Shown here piece after piece: positions 33,952 to 47,578 of a DNA stretch of 64,000 bases; the stretch's first letter is position 1; each line of letters begins with the position of its first letter. Under the pieces are notes generated by a model. That model ran no database searches. It was not told where the DNA came from and was given only the letters and a program-made list of their open reading frames with translations. Made by a program: the position numbers and the translations under genes. Source of the DNA: Gossypium raimondii (lineage: Eukaryota > Streptophyta > Magnoliopsida > Malvales > Malvaceae); contig NC_068565.1 in the NCBI RefSeq assembly GCF_025698545.1, positions 868,001 to 932,000 on the forward strand, given 5' to 3'.

Positions 33952-35141
33952 GGCTGTGTTGCTCGCTGTGTGGTAGGCTATGTGCGACACATGGCCGTGT
34001 GATAGGCCATGTGTGACACACTGCTTAGGCCATTTTGGGCCGTGTTGTCCACACAAGTGTGTGTGGGTCGTGTGGCGCACACGGGCTTGCCCATTTTGGG
34101 CATGTGGGCCCAAATTTAAGAATTTTTCCTAGTGCCGTACATGTCATCCCGATCGACTATGGACCTTCCGTGTGGTCGATATGTGTTTAAATAAGCTATT
34201 AAGCACGAAATCTAATGGTTTGATAATATTAAGCATGACATAAATATCGTTTAACATGTATGATCTATTATGTACCAAGCATGTTCTATTTTTGTTATAC
34301 GAGTATGAATGTTATGTATATTCAGAAATGTACTATGCACTGTTTATGTCCGATTACGGGGTGGGATATGTATTATGTGGAGGAAGTGTTCTGTGTGAGG
34401 AGATATCTCGCCATTATACTGGCAGCACAGCTACGATTATCCATAAAAGTGACGTATGGACACTAAGGGTGTGTAGGGCTGGGTGGGTGTTTTATACCCT
34501 ACGTGGTGTACTGGGATGGTTGGAGCTGGTATGTAGAGGATGGGCGTAGGGTTATATATACATATTTGTTTCTGTATTCTTCTGATCTGATTCTGATTCT
34601 GGTATGAAATAAGTCTGTATCTGATTTGCCATGTATCTGAATTTGAGATTCTGTTTCAATGAGTTGCGCACTGGTTATAAAACTCATTTTTTGTTTGTCT
34701 GACAATTTCAGGTTACCCTCAGACTTAGGCAGTCGGTGCGATGGGAGCTTGGTTTTGTCCACATTGACGTAAAACAATATTTACTTAAATTGGCTTACTT
34801 AAACTTTTGTTTTGAAAGTTTTGTATTATTTGGACTCTCCGGACTTTTGGGACTATTTTTTCTTTCAGATTTTTATTTTGCTTTACAAGCATGGCGATTG
34901 GTAAAACGGTTTTTATGAAAACGACAGTTTTTCTCAAAATAACTGTTTTCAAGGAATAAATCGATTTACCAAAATATAACGTTTTAAGAAACTCCACTGC
35001 AAAATATTTGATTTATTTGAAAGATGTAATCGAACAAAGGTTTACGATGATTTCAAAAAGAAAGAAATCAGATTTATAACTTTTTCTTCATAACACTTCC
35101 AAATTCGGCCGTAGTGTCTAGGCCGGGTTTGGGGTGTTACA
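33952..35141. mobile_element. LTR-type element, right part
   Basis: Opens with sequence full of 'GTGTGGTAGGCTATGTGCG' and 'ACACATGGCCGTGTGATAGG' words, characteristic in my recollection of abundant cotton LTR repeats. It ends GGCCGGGTTTGGGGTGTTACA (ending at 35141), the inverted partner of the TGTAACACCCC start. No gag or pol domain is visible. Array sequence resumes immediately after. Confidence 0.6.
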
Positions 35142-35498
35142 TTAAAATACCTTAATCAATATTCAAAATTTTTTATATAGTGCACGTGTTTAAAATAAGT
35201 ATACTATTCATAACATTTGTTTTCTTTAAAACACATCAACGATCACCGATAACGTCTTCAAGTGAACAAAGAGAAGTAAATTTAAACAACCAATAATAGT
35301 GATAAACATGGCCATTGACAATGTGGAGAGAATTTATATGTATTTTTGTCGTGTATGGCTAATAGGCACCAAACTAGTAAATGGCCCCTTAAATTTGCCA
35401 AAAATATCTCATTTTATACTCTGTAAATTTGGTCTCATTTTCATCTTTAAGCATCAATAAAAATATATCTTACTTAACCTTCTTAAAAAACATAAAAG

Positions 35499-35867
35499 AT
35501 GGTAAAAGTTCCTTTCGTTGTGTTCTCATTGGCTTTGGTGCTCTCAATCCAATTCGTATTGGGACAAGATGAGAAGGCTTTAGATGAGGCAGCATCCCCG
35601 GGAGCTGAAGACGTACTTTTGAGTTCAGAGGTAGCTAAACTTCTTGAAAACTTTAAAAGCTTTGCTGGAGATGATTCTCAGAGTGTGGATAGGCCAACTT
35701 CTAGTTTCGCTGATGAGATTGCAACTTCTCCAGAATCGAAAGTAGAAGTTGCTACTGAATCTGTGAGGCCACCTTCTGGCTTAGTTGATGAGATTGCAGC
35801 TTCCCCAGAATTAGAAGTAGAAGTTGCTACTAAATCTATCGGCGGGAGGAAGCGTAAAATGGCATAG
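35499..35867 (+). CDS. Small secreted acidic peptide, array copy 4 (two modules)
   Basis: 122 residues. The signal peptide is as in the others (ends 'SIQFVLG'). It has two modules: the first reads 'FADEIATSPESKVEVATES'. The second is one residue shorter, begins VRPPSG, and reads 'LVDEIAASPELEVEVATKS'. The basic end is GGRKRKMA. The many private substitutions compared with copies 5-13 make this the oldest-looking two-module copy. G-box at 35183-35188. Confidence 0.75.
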   Translation: MVKVPFVVFSLALVLSIQFVLGQDEKALDEAASPGAEDVLLSSEVAKLLENFKSFAGDDSQSVDRPTSSFADEIATSPESKVEVATESVRPPSGLVDEIAASPELEVEVATKSIGGRKRKMA

Positions 35868-37865
35868 TGGACCCCGATGATGTTTAGAAAGCAACATAGA
35901 CCAAATTTTTTTAAAGAGGTGGCTAAAGCCGTTAAAAATAATAAAAGCAATGCAAAAAAATAAAAGCAACATCCATAATTTTTGTAAAATATGTCCTGCA
36001 ATAATTTACTTTTCAAAATAAAAAAGTTACTTTCACATTTGTTCGCACATTTTTTGTCACTTCTTTTCTCAACTATACACATGTTCCCAATAGATATGTT
36101 TATTTTTCATTTTAACAAAATAGATGACATATTTTATTTTGAGCAATTAATATTCTTAAATTTACAAAATAATCTTTTAATTCCTCTTTTATACAATTGA
36201 ATTTATGCTTTATCGTGCTTATTTCGTCATTAATTTATCAATTCAACATACAATATAACATATCTGAACTTAATTTCATAACAATTTCGTATATAAGGTA
36301 AGTCATGCAATTTCCTATTTTATTCAGTTTAGTTTCTATTTCGATATTTAATATAAATCATATCAATTCAGCTCAAGCAATCATCAATAACTCAACTTCA
36401 ATTCCATATAATGTAGAGTGATATTAACAGGCAGAAATGAAATGGTTCTCGAATCATTGAAATACAAACCAAAATTTTGAGCTACTCGTCAAAGACTTTG
36501 GATTTTCTTTTCCTTCTCAACGAATCCGAGTCGACGTTAGATACGGATTGAAATAAAACATATAGAACTCTAAATAATCAACCAATTATCGTTTTATACA
36601 AAATTTTAAATTAATTCAAACTAGTCCATAAAATTGAGACTAACATTACTTTAAATTTATGGTTATAGATTGAAATTCAATTTCATTAGGAACCTCCTAT
36701 TCCTTATTCCTACTTCCAGTTTTACATTTTATTTAATTTTTTCCATAATATACAAAACCATCAATTAAGCTTTACAAGTTAGTCATTTTCTTAAACTAAA
36801 CTTAATTTCTATCAATTTAACACTTAAAACTTCAAGAAATCAACAATGACGATTTTCTAAAACTTCAACAGTTTAACTAATTGGTACATGGGCTAGCTAA
36901 ATCAAGCAACCACGACCTCAAAAAATTTTTTAAAGAAAAAGACTTGGAAATGTTGGCCAATTAGGGACCGAATTGATTGAGCTTCAAAAATAGTTTTTTT
37001 AGGTTTTTAGGCTTTGGATGATAAGGAAGAAGAAAGATGAACAAATTTCCACTAAGGTTTTATATTCATACTTTAATCAAATCCTAATATATCAAATAAT
37101 CTTAATTTCATCACAATCTATTAGCTTAATCTATCATTAATCAAAATAACTGGATTCTTCCATCACAAAGCACTAACTCATATTTTAAAATTGTTTAATT
37201 GCTATTTTGGACCTTTGGTTAATTGAAATTGAAGTCCTCAAGCCCATTTCTAATTAAAATCTATAACGATTGAACTTTTACAACTTAGTATCGTATGATG
37301 GTATTGCTTCTTCTTTTCACAATATTTGTTAAGAATTTGTCACACACTCAAATATTTATTTATTATTTAAATTTCTCGGTTGTCTTATATATTCTCTAAA
37401 CACAAGTATCATCGTACTAATATTACATTGAAATAGTATAACTATACTCTTGAGATATATGAAATATTTAGTATTTAAAAGTTTTGAGGAAAATTATTTA
37501 AAAGATTAATAGACATTAATCAATATTCAAAATTTTTTTATATAGTGCACGTGCTTAAAATAAGTATACCATTCATAACATTTGTTTTCTTTAAAACACT
37601 TCAACGATCACCCACACCGTCTTCGAGTGAAGCAAAGAGAAGTAAATTCAAACCACCAAAAATAGTGATAAACATGGCCATTGAAAATGTAAAGAGAAGT
37701 TATAATTATTTTTGTGGCTAATAGGCACAAAACTAGTCAATAGCCCCCTAAATTCGCAAAATAAATCTCATTTTATACTCTTTAAATTTGGTCTCATTTT
37801 CATCCTTAACATTCAATAAAAATATATCTTACTTTTTTCCTTAACCTTTTTAAAAAACATAAAAG

Positions 37866-38237
37866 ATGGTAAAGGTTCCTTTCATTGTGTTCTCATTGGC
37901 TTTGGTGTTCTCAATCCAATTCGTAGTAGGACACGACGAGAAGGCTTTAGATGAGGCAGCATCCCCAGAAACTGAAGATGCAATTTTAAGTTCAGGGGCA
38001 GCTAAACTTGTTGAAAACTTTAAAAGCTCTGCTGGAGATGATTCCCAGAGTGTGGATGGGCCAACTTCTGACTTAGCTGATGAGATTGCAACTTCTCCAG
38101 AATCAGAAGTAGAAGCTGCTACTGAATCTGCCGATGGGCCACATTCTAGCTTAGCTGATGAGATTGCAGTTTCTCCTGAATCAGAAGTAGAAGTTGCTAC
38201 AGAATCTGTCGATGGGAGGAAGCGTAAAATGGCATAG
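37866..38237 (+). CDS. Small secreted acidic peptide, array copy 5 (two modules)
   Basis: 123 residues, the standard two-module form: signal peptide (1-22), 'HDEKALDEAASPETEDAIL', 'GAAKLVENFKSSAGDDSQS', module 1 beginning VDGPTSD, module 2 beginning ADGPHSS, and tail DGRKRKMA. It is intact. G-box at 37548-37553. A 194-codon ORF on the opposite strand (38434-37850) covers the whole gene. This copy begins the regular part of the array. Confidence 0.78.
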   Translation: MVKVPFIVFSLALVFSIQFVVGHDEKALDEAASPETEDAILSSGAAKLVENFKSSAGDDSQSVDGPTSDLADEIATSPESEVEAATESADGPHSSLADEIAVSPESEVEVATESVDGRKRKMA

Positions 38238-40230
38238 TGGATCCCGATGATGTTTAGAAAGCAACATAGACCCAAATTTTCTTTAAAGAGGCAGCTAAAG
38301 CTGCTAAAAATAATAAAAACAATGAAAACAATAATAAAAGTAACATCCATAGTTTTTGTAAAATATGTCTTGCAGTAATTTACTTTTATAAATAAAAAAG
38401 TTGCTTTCACATTTGTTAGCACAATTTTTGTCACTTGCTTTCTAAATTATCGCATGTTCCCAATAGGTATATTTATTTTCATTTTGATAGAGTAGATGAA
38501 ATTTTATTTTGAGCAATTAATATTCTTACACTTACAAAATAATCTTTTAATTCCTCTTTTATACAATTCAATTTATGCTTTATCGTGCTTAATTTTTCAT
38601 TAATTTATCAATTCAACATACAATATAACATACACCAACTTAATTTAATAACAATTTCAGTATATCGTAAGTCATGCAATTTTCTATTTTTTTCAGTTTA
38701 GTCTCTATTTCGATATTTAATCTAAATCATATCAATTCAGCTCAAGCAATCATAAATAACTCAACTTCAACTCAATATAATGTAGAGTGATATTAACATG
38801 CAGAAAAGAAATGGTTCCTGAATCATAGAAACACAAACCAAAATTTTGAGCTCCTCGTCAACAACTTTGGATTTTCCTTTCCTTCTCCGAGTCAACGTTA
38901 GATATGGATTGACATAAAACATATAGAACTATCGATAATCAACAAATTCTCAATCAATTATCAATTTATACAAAATTTTTAATTTATTCAATCTAGTCCC
39001 TAAAACCAAGACAAACATTATTTTTAAATTTATGGTTATAGATTGAAATTAAATTTCATTAGGGACCTCCTATTTCTTATTCCTACTTCCAGTTTTACAT
39101 TTTATTTAATTTTTCCCTAATATACAAAACTATCAATTAAGCTTTACAATTTAGTCATTTTCTTAAACTAAGCTTAATTTCTATCAATTTAACACCTAAA
39201 ACTTCAAGAAATCAATAATGGTGGTTTTCTAAAACTTCAACAGTTTAACAAATTGGTACATGGGCTAGCTAAACCAAGCACCCACGACCTCAAACAATTT
39301 TTTTAAAAGAAAAAGACTTGGAAATGCTCGCCAATTAGGGACCGAATTGATTGAGCTTCAAAAATGGTTGTTTTAGGTTTTTAGGTTTGGTTTGATAAGG
39401 AAGAAGGATAAAAAAATTTCCCCTAAGGTTTTATATTTATACTTTAATCAAACCCTAATTTATCTAATTATCTTTATTTAATCACAATATATAAACTTAA
39501 TCTATCTTTACAAAATTCCATCACAAAGCACTAACTCATATTTCAAAATTACTTAATTGCTATTTTGGACCTTTGGTTAATTCCAATTGAAGTCCTCAAG
39601 CCCTTTTCTAATTAAAAGTCTACAACGATTGAACTTTTACAATTTATTATCGGTATGATGGTATTGCTCTTTTCCTCACAGTATTTGTTAAGAATTTGTC
39701 ACACACTCAAATACCTATTTTTTATTTAAATTTCTAAGTTGTCTTATATATTCTCTAAATACGAGTATCATCGTACTAATATCACTTTCAAACAGTATAA
39801 CTATACTCTTAAGATATATGAAATATTTAGTATTTAAAAGTTTTGAGGAAAATTATTTAAAAGATTAATAGACCTTAATCAATATTAATTTTTTATATAG
39901 TGCACGTGCTTAAAATAAGTATACTATTCATAACATTTGTTTTCTTTAAAACACATCAACGATCACCCACACTGTCTTCGAGTGAAGCAAAGAGAAGTAA
40001 ATTTAACCCACCAATAATAGTGATTAACATGGCCATTGAAAATGTAAAGAGAAGTTATAATTATTTTTGTGGCTAATAGGCACAAAACTAGTCAATGGAC
40101 CCCTAAATTCGTAAAAAAAAATAACAAAAAACTCATTTTATACACTTTAAATTTGGTCTCATTTTCATCTCTAAGCATCAATAAAAATATATCTTACTTT
40201 TTTCCTTAACCTTTTTAAAAAACATAAAAG

Positions 40231-40601
40231 ATGGTAAAGGTTCCTTTAGTTGTGTACTCATTGGCTTTGGTGCTCTCGATCCAATTCGTAGTGGGACACG
40301 ACGAGAAGGCTTTAGATTAGGAAACATCCCCAGAAGCTCAAGATGCAGTTTTAAGTTCAGGGCAACTAAACTTGTTGAAAACTTTAAAAGCTCTACTGGA
40401 GATGATTCCCAGAGTGTGGATCGGCCAACTTCTGACTTAGCTGATGAGAGTGCAGCTTCTCCAGAATCAGAAGTAGAAGTTGCTACTGAATCTGTCAATA
40501 GGCCACATTCTGGCTTAGCTGATGAGATTGCAGTTTCTCCAGAATCAGAAGTAGAAGTTGCTACTAAATCTGTCGGCGGGAGGATGCGTAAAATGGAATA
40601 G
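40231..40601 (+). pseudogene. Array copy 6, broken (nonsense and frameshift)
   Basis: The signal peptide region is intact, but the codon after 'HDEKALD' is TAG (40318-40320), where other copies have GAG. About 40 nt later a run of four G is shortened to three, shifting the frame. The rest, including both modules and the basic tail, remains readable in the other frame to the stop at 40601. The G-box at 39903-39908 is kept. The damage looks recent because the remainder is close to its neighbours. Confidence 0.88.
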
Positions 40602-42453
40602 TGGACCCCGATGATGTTTAGAAAGCAACATAGATACAAATTTTCTTTAAAGAGGCGGCTAAAGCTGCTAAAAATAATAAAAACAATGAAAACAATAATA
40701 AAAGTAACATCCATAGTTTTTGTAAAATATGTCTTGCAGTAATTTACTTTTATAAATAAAAAAAGTTACCTTCACATTTGTTCGCACAATTTTTGTCACT
40801 TGCTTTCTAAATTATCGCATGTTCCCAATAGGTATATTTATTTTTCATTTTAATAAAGTAGATGACATTTTATTTTGAGCAATTAATATTCTTACACTTA
40901 CAAAATAATCTTTTAATTCCTCTTTATACAATTCAATTTATGCTTTATCGTGCTTAATTTTTATTAATTTATCAATTCAACATACAATATAACATACACC
41001 AACTTAATTTCATAACAATTTCGTATATCAGGTAAGTCATGCAATTTTTTATTTTTTTCAGTTTAGTCTCTATTTCGATATTTAATCTAAATCATATCAA
41101 TTCAGCTCAAGCAATCATAAATAACTCAACTTCAACTCAATATAATGTAGAGTGATATTAACATGCAGAAAAGAAATGGTTCCTGAATCATTGAAATACA
41201 AACCAAAATTTTGAGCTCCTCGTCAACAACTTTGGATTTCCCTTTCCTTCTCCGAGTCAACGTTAGATATGGATTGACATAAAACATATAGAACTATCGA
41301 TAATCAACAAATTCTCAATCAATTATCAATTTATACAAAATTTTTAATTTATTCAATCTAGTCCCTAAAACCAAGACAAACATTATTTTTAAATTTATGG
41401 TTATAGATTGAAATTAAATTTCATTAGGGACCTCCTATTTCTTATTCCTACTTCCAGTTTTACATTTTATTTAATTTTTCCCTAATATACAAAACTATCA
41501 ATTAAGCTTTACAATTTAGTCATTTTCTTAAACTAAGCTTAATTTCTATCAATTTAACACCTAAAACTTCAAGAAATCAATAATGGTGGTTTTCTAAAAC
41601 TTCAACAGTTTAAGAAATTGGTACATGGGCTAGCTAAACCAAGCACCCACAACCTCAAACAATTTTTTTTAAAGAAAAAGACTTGGAAATGCTCGCCAAT
41701 TAGGGACCGAATTGATTTAGCTTCAAAAAATGTTGTTTTAGGTTTTTAGGCTTTGGATGATGAGGAAGAAGAAGGATAAAAAAATTTCCCCTAAGGTTTT
41801 ATATTTACACTTTAACCAAACCCTAATTTATCTAATTATCCTAATTTAATCACAATATATAAACTTAATCTATCATTACAAAATAAATGGATTCTTCAAT
41901 CACAAAGCACTAACACATATATTAAGAATTTGTCACACACTCAAATACCTATTTTTTTAAATTTCTAAGTTGTCTTATATATTCTATAAATACAAGTATC
42001 ATCGTACTAATATCTCTTTGAAACAGTATAACTATACTCTTAAGATATATGAAATATTTAGTATTTAAAAGTTTTAAGGAAAATTATTTAAAAGATTAAT
42101 AGACCTTAATCAATATTCAATTTTTTTATATAGTGCACGTGCTTAAAATAAGTATACTATACATAACATTTGTTTTGTTTAAAACACATCAACGATCACC
42201 CACACCGTTTTCGAGTGAAGCAAAGAGAAGAAAATTTAAACCACCAATAATAGTGATAAACATGGCCATTGAAAATGTCAAGAGAAGTTATAATTATTTT
42301 TGTGGCTAATAGGCACAAACCTAGCCAATGGACCCCTAAATTCGCAGAAAAATTCTCATTTTATACTCTTTAAATTTGGTCTCATTTTCATCCTTAAGCA
42401 TCAATAAAAATATATCTTACTTTTTTCCTTAAACTTTTTAAAAAACATAAAAC

Positions 42454-42825
42454 ATGGTAAAGGTTCCTTTAGTTGTGTTCTCATTGGCTTTGGTGCTCTC
42501 AATCCAATTCGTAGTGGGACACGACGAGAAGGCTTTAGATGAGGCAGAATCCCCGGAAGCTGAAGATGCAGTTTTAAGTTCAGGGGCAGCTAAACTTGTT
42601 GAAAACTTTAAAAGCTCTGCTGGAGATGATTCCCAGAGTGTGGATGGGCCAACATCTGACTTCGTTGATGAGATTGCAGCTTCTCCAGAATCAGAAGTAA
42701 AAGTTGCTACTGAATCTGTCAATGGGCCACATTCTGGCTTAGCTGATGAGATTGCAGTTTCTCCAGAATCATAAGTAGAAGTTGCTACTGAATCTGTCGG
42801 TGGGAGGATGCGTAAAATGGCATAG
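42454..42825 (+). pseudogene. Array copy 7, truncated by a nonsense change in module 2
   Basis: Identical in plan to the 123-residue copies, but a GAA codon in the second module is TAA (42772-42774), ending the protein at 106 residues and removing 'EVEVATES' and the basic tail. The lost part is otherwise intact up to 42825. A 106-residue secreted product could still be made, so it may be functional or a new pseudogene. G-box at 42136-42141. Confidence 0.75.
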
Positions 42826-44832
42826 TGGACCCCGATGATGTTTAGAAAGCAACATAGACCCAAATTTTCTTTAAAGAGGCGGCTAAAGCAGCTAAAAATA
42901 ATAAAAACAATGAAAATAATAATAAAAGCAACATCCATAGTTTTTGTAAAATATGTCTTGCAGTAATTTACTTTTATAAATAAAAAAAGTTACTTTCACA
43001 TTTGTTCGCACAATTTTTGTCAGTTCTTTTCTAAATTATACTCAAGTTCCCCATAGGTATATTTATTTTCATTTTAATAAAGTAGATGACATTTTATTTT
43101 GAGCAATTAATATTCTTACACTTACAAAATAATCTTTTAATTCCTCTTTTATACAACTCAATTTATGCTTTATCGTGCTTAATTTGTCATTAATTTATTA
43201 ATTCAACATACAATATAACATACACCAACTTAATTTCATAACAATTTCAGTATACTAGGTAAGTCATTCAATTTTCCATTTTATTCAGTTTAGTGTCTAT
43301 TTCAATATTTAATCTAAATCATATCAATGCAGCTCAAGCAATCATAAATAACTCAGCTTCAACTTAATATAATGTAGAGTGATATTAACATGCAGAACAG
43401 AAATGGTTCCTGAATCATTGAAATACAAACCAAAATTTTGAGCTCCTCGTCAACAACTTTGGATTTTCCTTTCCTTCTCCGAGTCAATGTTAGATATGGA
43501 TTGACATAAAACATATAGAACTATCAATAATCAACAAATTTTCAATCAATTATCAATTTATACAAAATTTTTAATTTATTCAATCTAGTCCTTAAAACCA
43601 AGACTAACATTATTTTAAATTTATGGTTCTAGATTGAAATTCAATTTCATTAGGGACCTCCTATTTCTTATTCCTACTTTCAGTTTTGCATTTTATTTAA
43701 TTTTTCCCCAATATACAAAACTATCAATTAAGCTTTACAATTTAGTCATTTTCTTAAACTAAGCTTAATTTCTATCAATTTAACACCTGAAACTTCAAGA
43801 AATCAATAATGATGGTTTTCTAAAACTTCAACAGTTTAACAAATTGGTACATGGGCTAGCTAAACCAAGCACCCACGACCTCAAACAATTTTTTTTAAGG
43901 AGAAAGACTTGGAAATGCTCGCCAATTAGGGACCGAATTGATTGAGCTTCAAAAATGGTTGGTTTAGGTTTTTAGGCTTTGGATGATGAGGAAGAAGAAA
44001 AATAAAAAAAAATTTCCCCTAAGGTTTTATATTTATACTTTAATCAAACCCTAATTTATCTAATTATCTTACTTTAATCACAATATATAAACTTAATCTA
44101 TCTTTACAAAATAAATGGATTCTTCCATCACAAAGCACTAACTCATATTTCAAAATTGTTTAATTGCTATTTTGGACCTTTGGTTAATTGCAATTGAAGT
44201 CCTCAAGCCAATTTCAAATTAAAAGTCTATAACGATTGAACTTTTACAATTTATTATCGGTATGATGGTATTGCTCTTTTTCTCACAATAAATGTTAAGA
44301 ATTTGTCACACACTCAAATACCTATTTTTATTTAAATTTCTAAGTTGTCTTATATATTCTCTAAATACAAGTATCATCGTTCAAATATCACTTTGAAACA
44401 GTATACCTATACTCTTAAGATATTGAAATATTTAGTCTTTAAAAGTTTTGAGGAAAATTATTTAAAAGATTAATAGACCTTAATCAATATTCAATTTTTT
44501 TCTATATAGTGCACGTGCTTAAAATAAGTATACTATACATAACGTTTGTTTTCTTTAAAACACATCAACGATCACCCACACCGTCTTCGAGTGAAGCAAA
44601 GAGAAGTAAATTCAAACCACCAATAATAGTGATAAACATGGCCATTGAAAATGTAAAGAGAAGTTATAATTATTTTTGTGGCTAATAGGCACAAAACTAG
44701 TCAATGAACCCTTAAATTCGCAAAAAAAAAATCTCATTTTATACTCTTTAAATTTGGTCTCATTTTCATCCTTAAGCATCAATTAAAATATACCTTACTT
44801 TTTTTCCTTAACCTTTTTAAATAACATAAAAC

Positions 44833-45204
44833 ATGGTAAAGGTTCCTTTAGTTGTGTTCTCATTGGCTTTGGTGCTCTCAATCCAAATCGTAGTGGGACA
44901 CGACGAGAAGGTTTTAGATGAGGCAGCATCGCCGGAAGCTGAAGATTCAGTTTTAAGTTCAGGGGCAGCTAAACTTGTTGAAAACTTTAAAAGCTCTGCT
45001 GGAGATGATTCCCAGAGTGTGGATGGGCCAACTTCTGACTTAGCTGATGAGATTGCAGCTTCACCAGAATTAGAAATAGAACTTGCTACTGAATCTGTCG
45101 ATGGGCCACATTCTAGCTTAGCTGATGAGATTGCAGTTTCTCCAGAATCAGAAGTAGAAGTCGCTACTGAATCTGTAGGCGGGAGGAAGCGTAAAATGGC
45201 ATAG
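44833..45204 (+). CDS. Small secreted acidic peptide, array copy 8 (two modules)
   Basis: 123 residues, intact. Differences from copy 5: SIQIVVG at the end of the signal peptide, 'PEAEDSVL', and 'SPELEIELATES' in module 1. The changes are conservative (Val/Leu/Ile, Glu kept), which keeps the acidic character. G-box at 44512-44517. An antisense ORF (45356-44817, 179 codons) covers it. Confidence 0.78.
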   Translation: MVKVPLVVFSLALVLSIQIVVGHDEKVLDEAASPEAEDSVLSSGAAKLVENFKSSAGDDSQSVDGPTSDLADEIAASPELEIELATESVDGPHSSLADEIAVSPESEVEVATESVGGRKRKMA

Positions 45205-47206
45205 TGGACCCCGATGATGTTTAGAAAGCAACATAGACCCAAATTTTCTTTAAAGAGGCAGCTAAAGCAGCTAAAAATAATAAAAACAATGAAAATAATA
45301 ATAAAAGTAACATCCATAGTTTTTGTAAAATATGTCTTGCAGTAATCTACTTTCAAAAATAAAAAAAGTTACTTTCACATTTGTTCGCACAATTTTTATC
45401 ACTTCCTTTCTAAATTGCACATACGTTCCCAATAGGTATATTTATTTTTCATTTTAATAAAGTAGATGACATTTTATTTTCAAAGAATTAATATTATTAC
45501 ACTTACAAAATAATCTTTTAATTCCTCTTTATAAAATTCAATTTATGCTTTATCGTGCTTAATTTGTCATTAATTTATCAATTCAACATACAATATGATA
45601 TACACCAACTTAATTTCATAACAATTTCAGTATATCAAGTAAGTCATGCAATTTTCTATTTTATTCAGTTTAGTCTCTATTTCGATATTTAATCTAAATC
45701 ATATCAATTCAGCTCAAGCAATAATAAATAAGTCAACTTCAACTCAATATAATGTAGAGTGATATTAACATGCAGAAAAGAAATGGTTCCTAAATCATAG
45801 AAATACAAACCAAAATTTTGAGCTCCTCGTCAACAACTTTGGATTTTCCTTTCCTTCTCCGAGTCAACGTTAGATATGGATTGACATAAAACATATAGAA
45901 CTATCGATAATCAACAAATTCTCAATCAATTATCAATTTATACAATATTTTTAATTTATTCAATCTAGTCCCTAAAACCAAGACTAACATTATTTTAAAT
46001 TTATGGTTATAGATTGAAATTCAATTTCATTAGGGACCTCCTATTTCTTATTCCTACTTCCAGTTTTACATTTCATTTAATTTTTCCCTAATATACAAAA
46101 CTATCAATTAAGCTTTACAATTTAGTCATTTTCTTAAACTAAGCTTAATTTCTATCAATTTGACACCTAAAACTTCAAGAAATCAATAATGATAGTTTTC
46201 TAAAACTTCAACAGTTTAACAAATTGGAACTTGGGCTAGCTAAACCAAGCACCCACGACCTCAAACATTTTTTTTTAAAGAAAAAGACTTGGAAATGCTC
46301 GCCAATTAGGGACTGAATTGATAGAGCTTAAAAAATGGTTGTTTTAGGTTTTTAGGCTTTGGATGATGAAGAAGAAGAAAGATAAAAAAAATTCGCCTAA
46401 GGTTTTATATTTATACTTTAATCAAACCCTTATTTATCTAATTATCTTAATTTAATCACAATATTTAAACTTAATCTATCATTACAAAATAAATGGATTC
46501 TTCCATCACAAAGCACTAACTCATATTTCAAAATTGTTTAATTGCTATTTTGGACCTTTGGTTAATTTCAATTTAAGTCCTAAAGCCCATTTTTAATTAA
46601 AAGTCTATAACGATTGAAATTTTACAATTTATTATCGGTATGATGGTATTGCTCTTTTTCCGCAATATTTGTTAAGAATTTGTCACACACTCAAATACCT
46701 ATTTTTATTTAAATTTCTAAGTTGTCTTATATATTCTCTAAATACAAGTGTCATCGTACTAATATCACTTTTAAACAAGATAACTATACTCTTAAGATAT
46801 ATAAAATATTTAGTATTTAAAAGTTTTGAGGAAAATTATTTAAAAGATTAATAGACCTTAATCAATATTCCATTTTTTTTATATAGTGCACGTGCTTAAA
46901 ATAAGTATACTATAAATAACATTTGTTTTCTTTAAAACACATCAACGATCACCCACAACGTCTTCGAGTCAAACAAAGAGAAGTAAATTTAAACCACCAA
47001 TAATAGTAATAAAAATGGCCATTGAAAATGTAAAGAGAAGTTATAAGTATTTTTGTGGCTAATAGGCACAAAACTAGTCAATGGCCCCCTAAATTCGCAA
47101 AAAAAATCTCGTTTTATACTCTTTAAATTTGGTCTCATTTTCATCCTTAAGCATCAATAAAAATATATCCTACTTTTTTCCTTAACCTTTTTAAAAAACA
47201 TAAAAC

Positions 47207-47578
47207 ATGGTAAAGGTTCCTTTAGTTGTGTTCTCATTGGCTTTGGTGCTCACAATCCAATTTGTAGTGGGACACGACGAGAACGCTTTAGATGAGGCAG
47301 CATCCCCGGAAGCTGAAAATGCAGTTTTAAGTTCAGGGGCAGCTAAACTTGTTGAAAACTTTAAAAGCTCTGTTGGAGATGATTCCCAAAGTGTGGATGG
47401 ACCAACTTCTGACTTAGCTGATGAGATTGCAGCTTCTCCAGAATCAGAAGTAGAAGCTGCTACTGAATCTGTCAATGGGCCACATTCTGGCTTAGCTGAT
47501 GAGATTGCAGTTTCTCCAGAATCAGAAGTAGAAGTTGCTACTGAATCTGTCGGCGGGAGGAAGCGTAAAATGGCATAG
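47207..47578 (+). CDS. Small secreted acidic peptide, array copy 9 (two modules)
   Basis: 123 residues, intact. Private changes are LTIQFVVG in the signal peptide, HDENALDEAA, PEAENAVL and KSSVGDD. Modules begin VDGPTSD and VNGPHSG, and the tail is GGRKRKMA. G-box at 46889-46894; an antisense ORF lies at 47691-47191. HDENAL is shared with copy 10, so these two neighbours are probably sister copies. Confidence 0.78.
   Translation: MVKVPLVVFSLALVLTIQFVVGHDENALDEAASPEAENAVLSSGAAKLVENFKSSVGDDSQSVDGPTSDLADEIAASPESEVEAATESVNGPHSGLADEIAVSPESEVEVATESVGGRKRKMA

Noticed and set aside
34256..34549. 97-codon ORF in the LTR-type block
   Set aside because: No conserved domain is visible and the sequence around it is LTR-like; overlapping frames are equally open.
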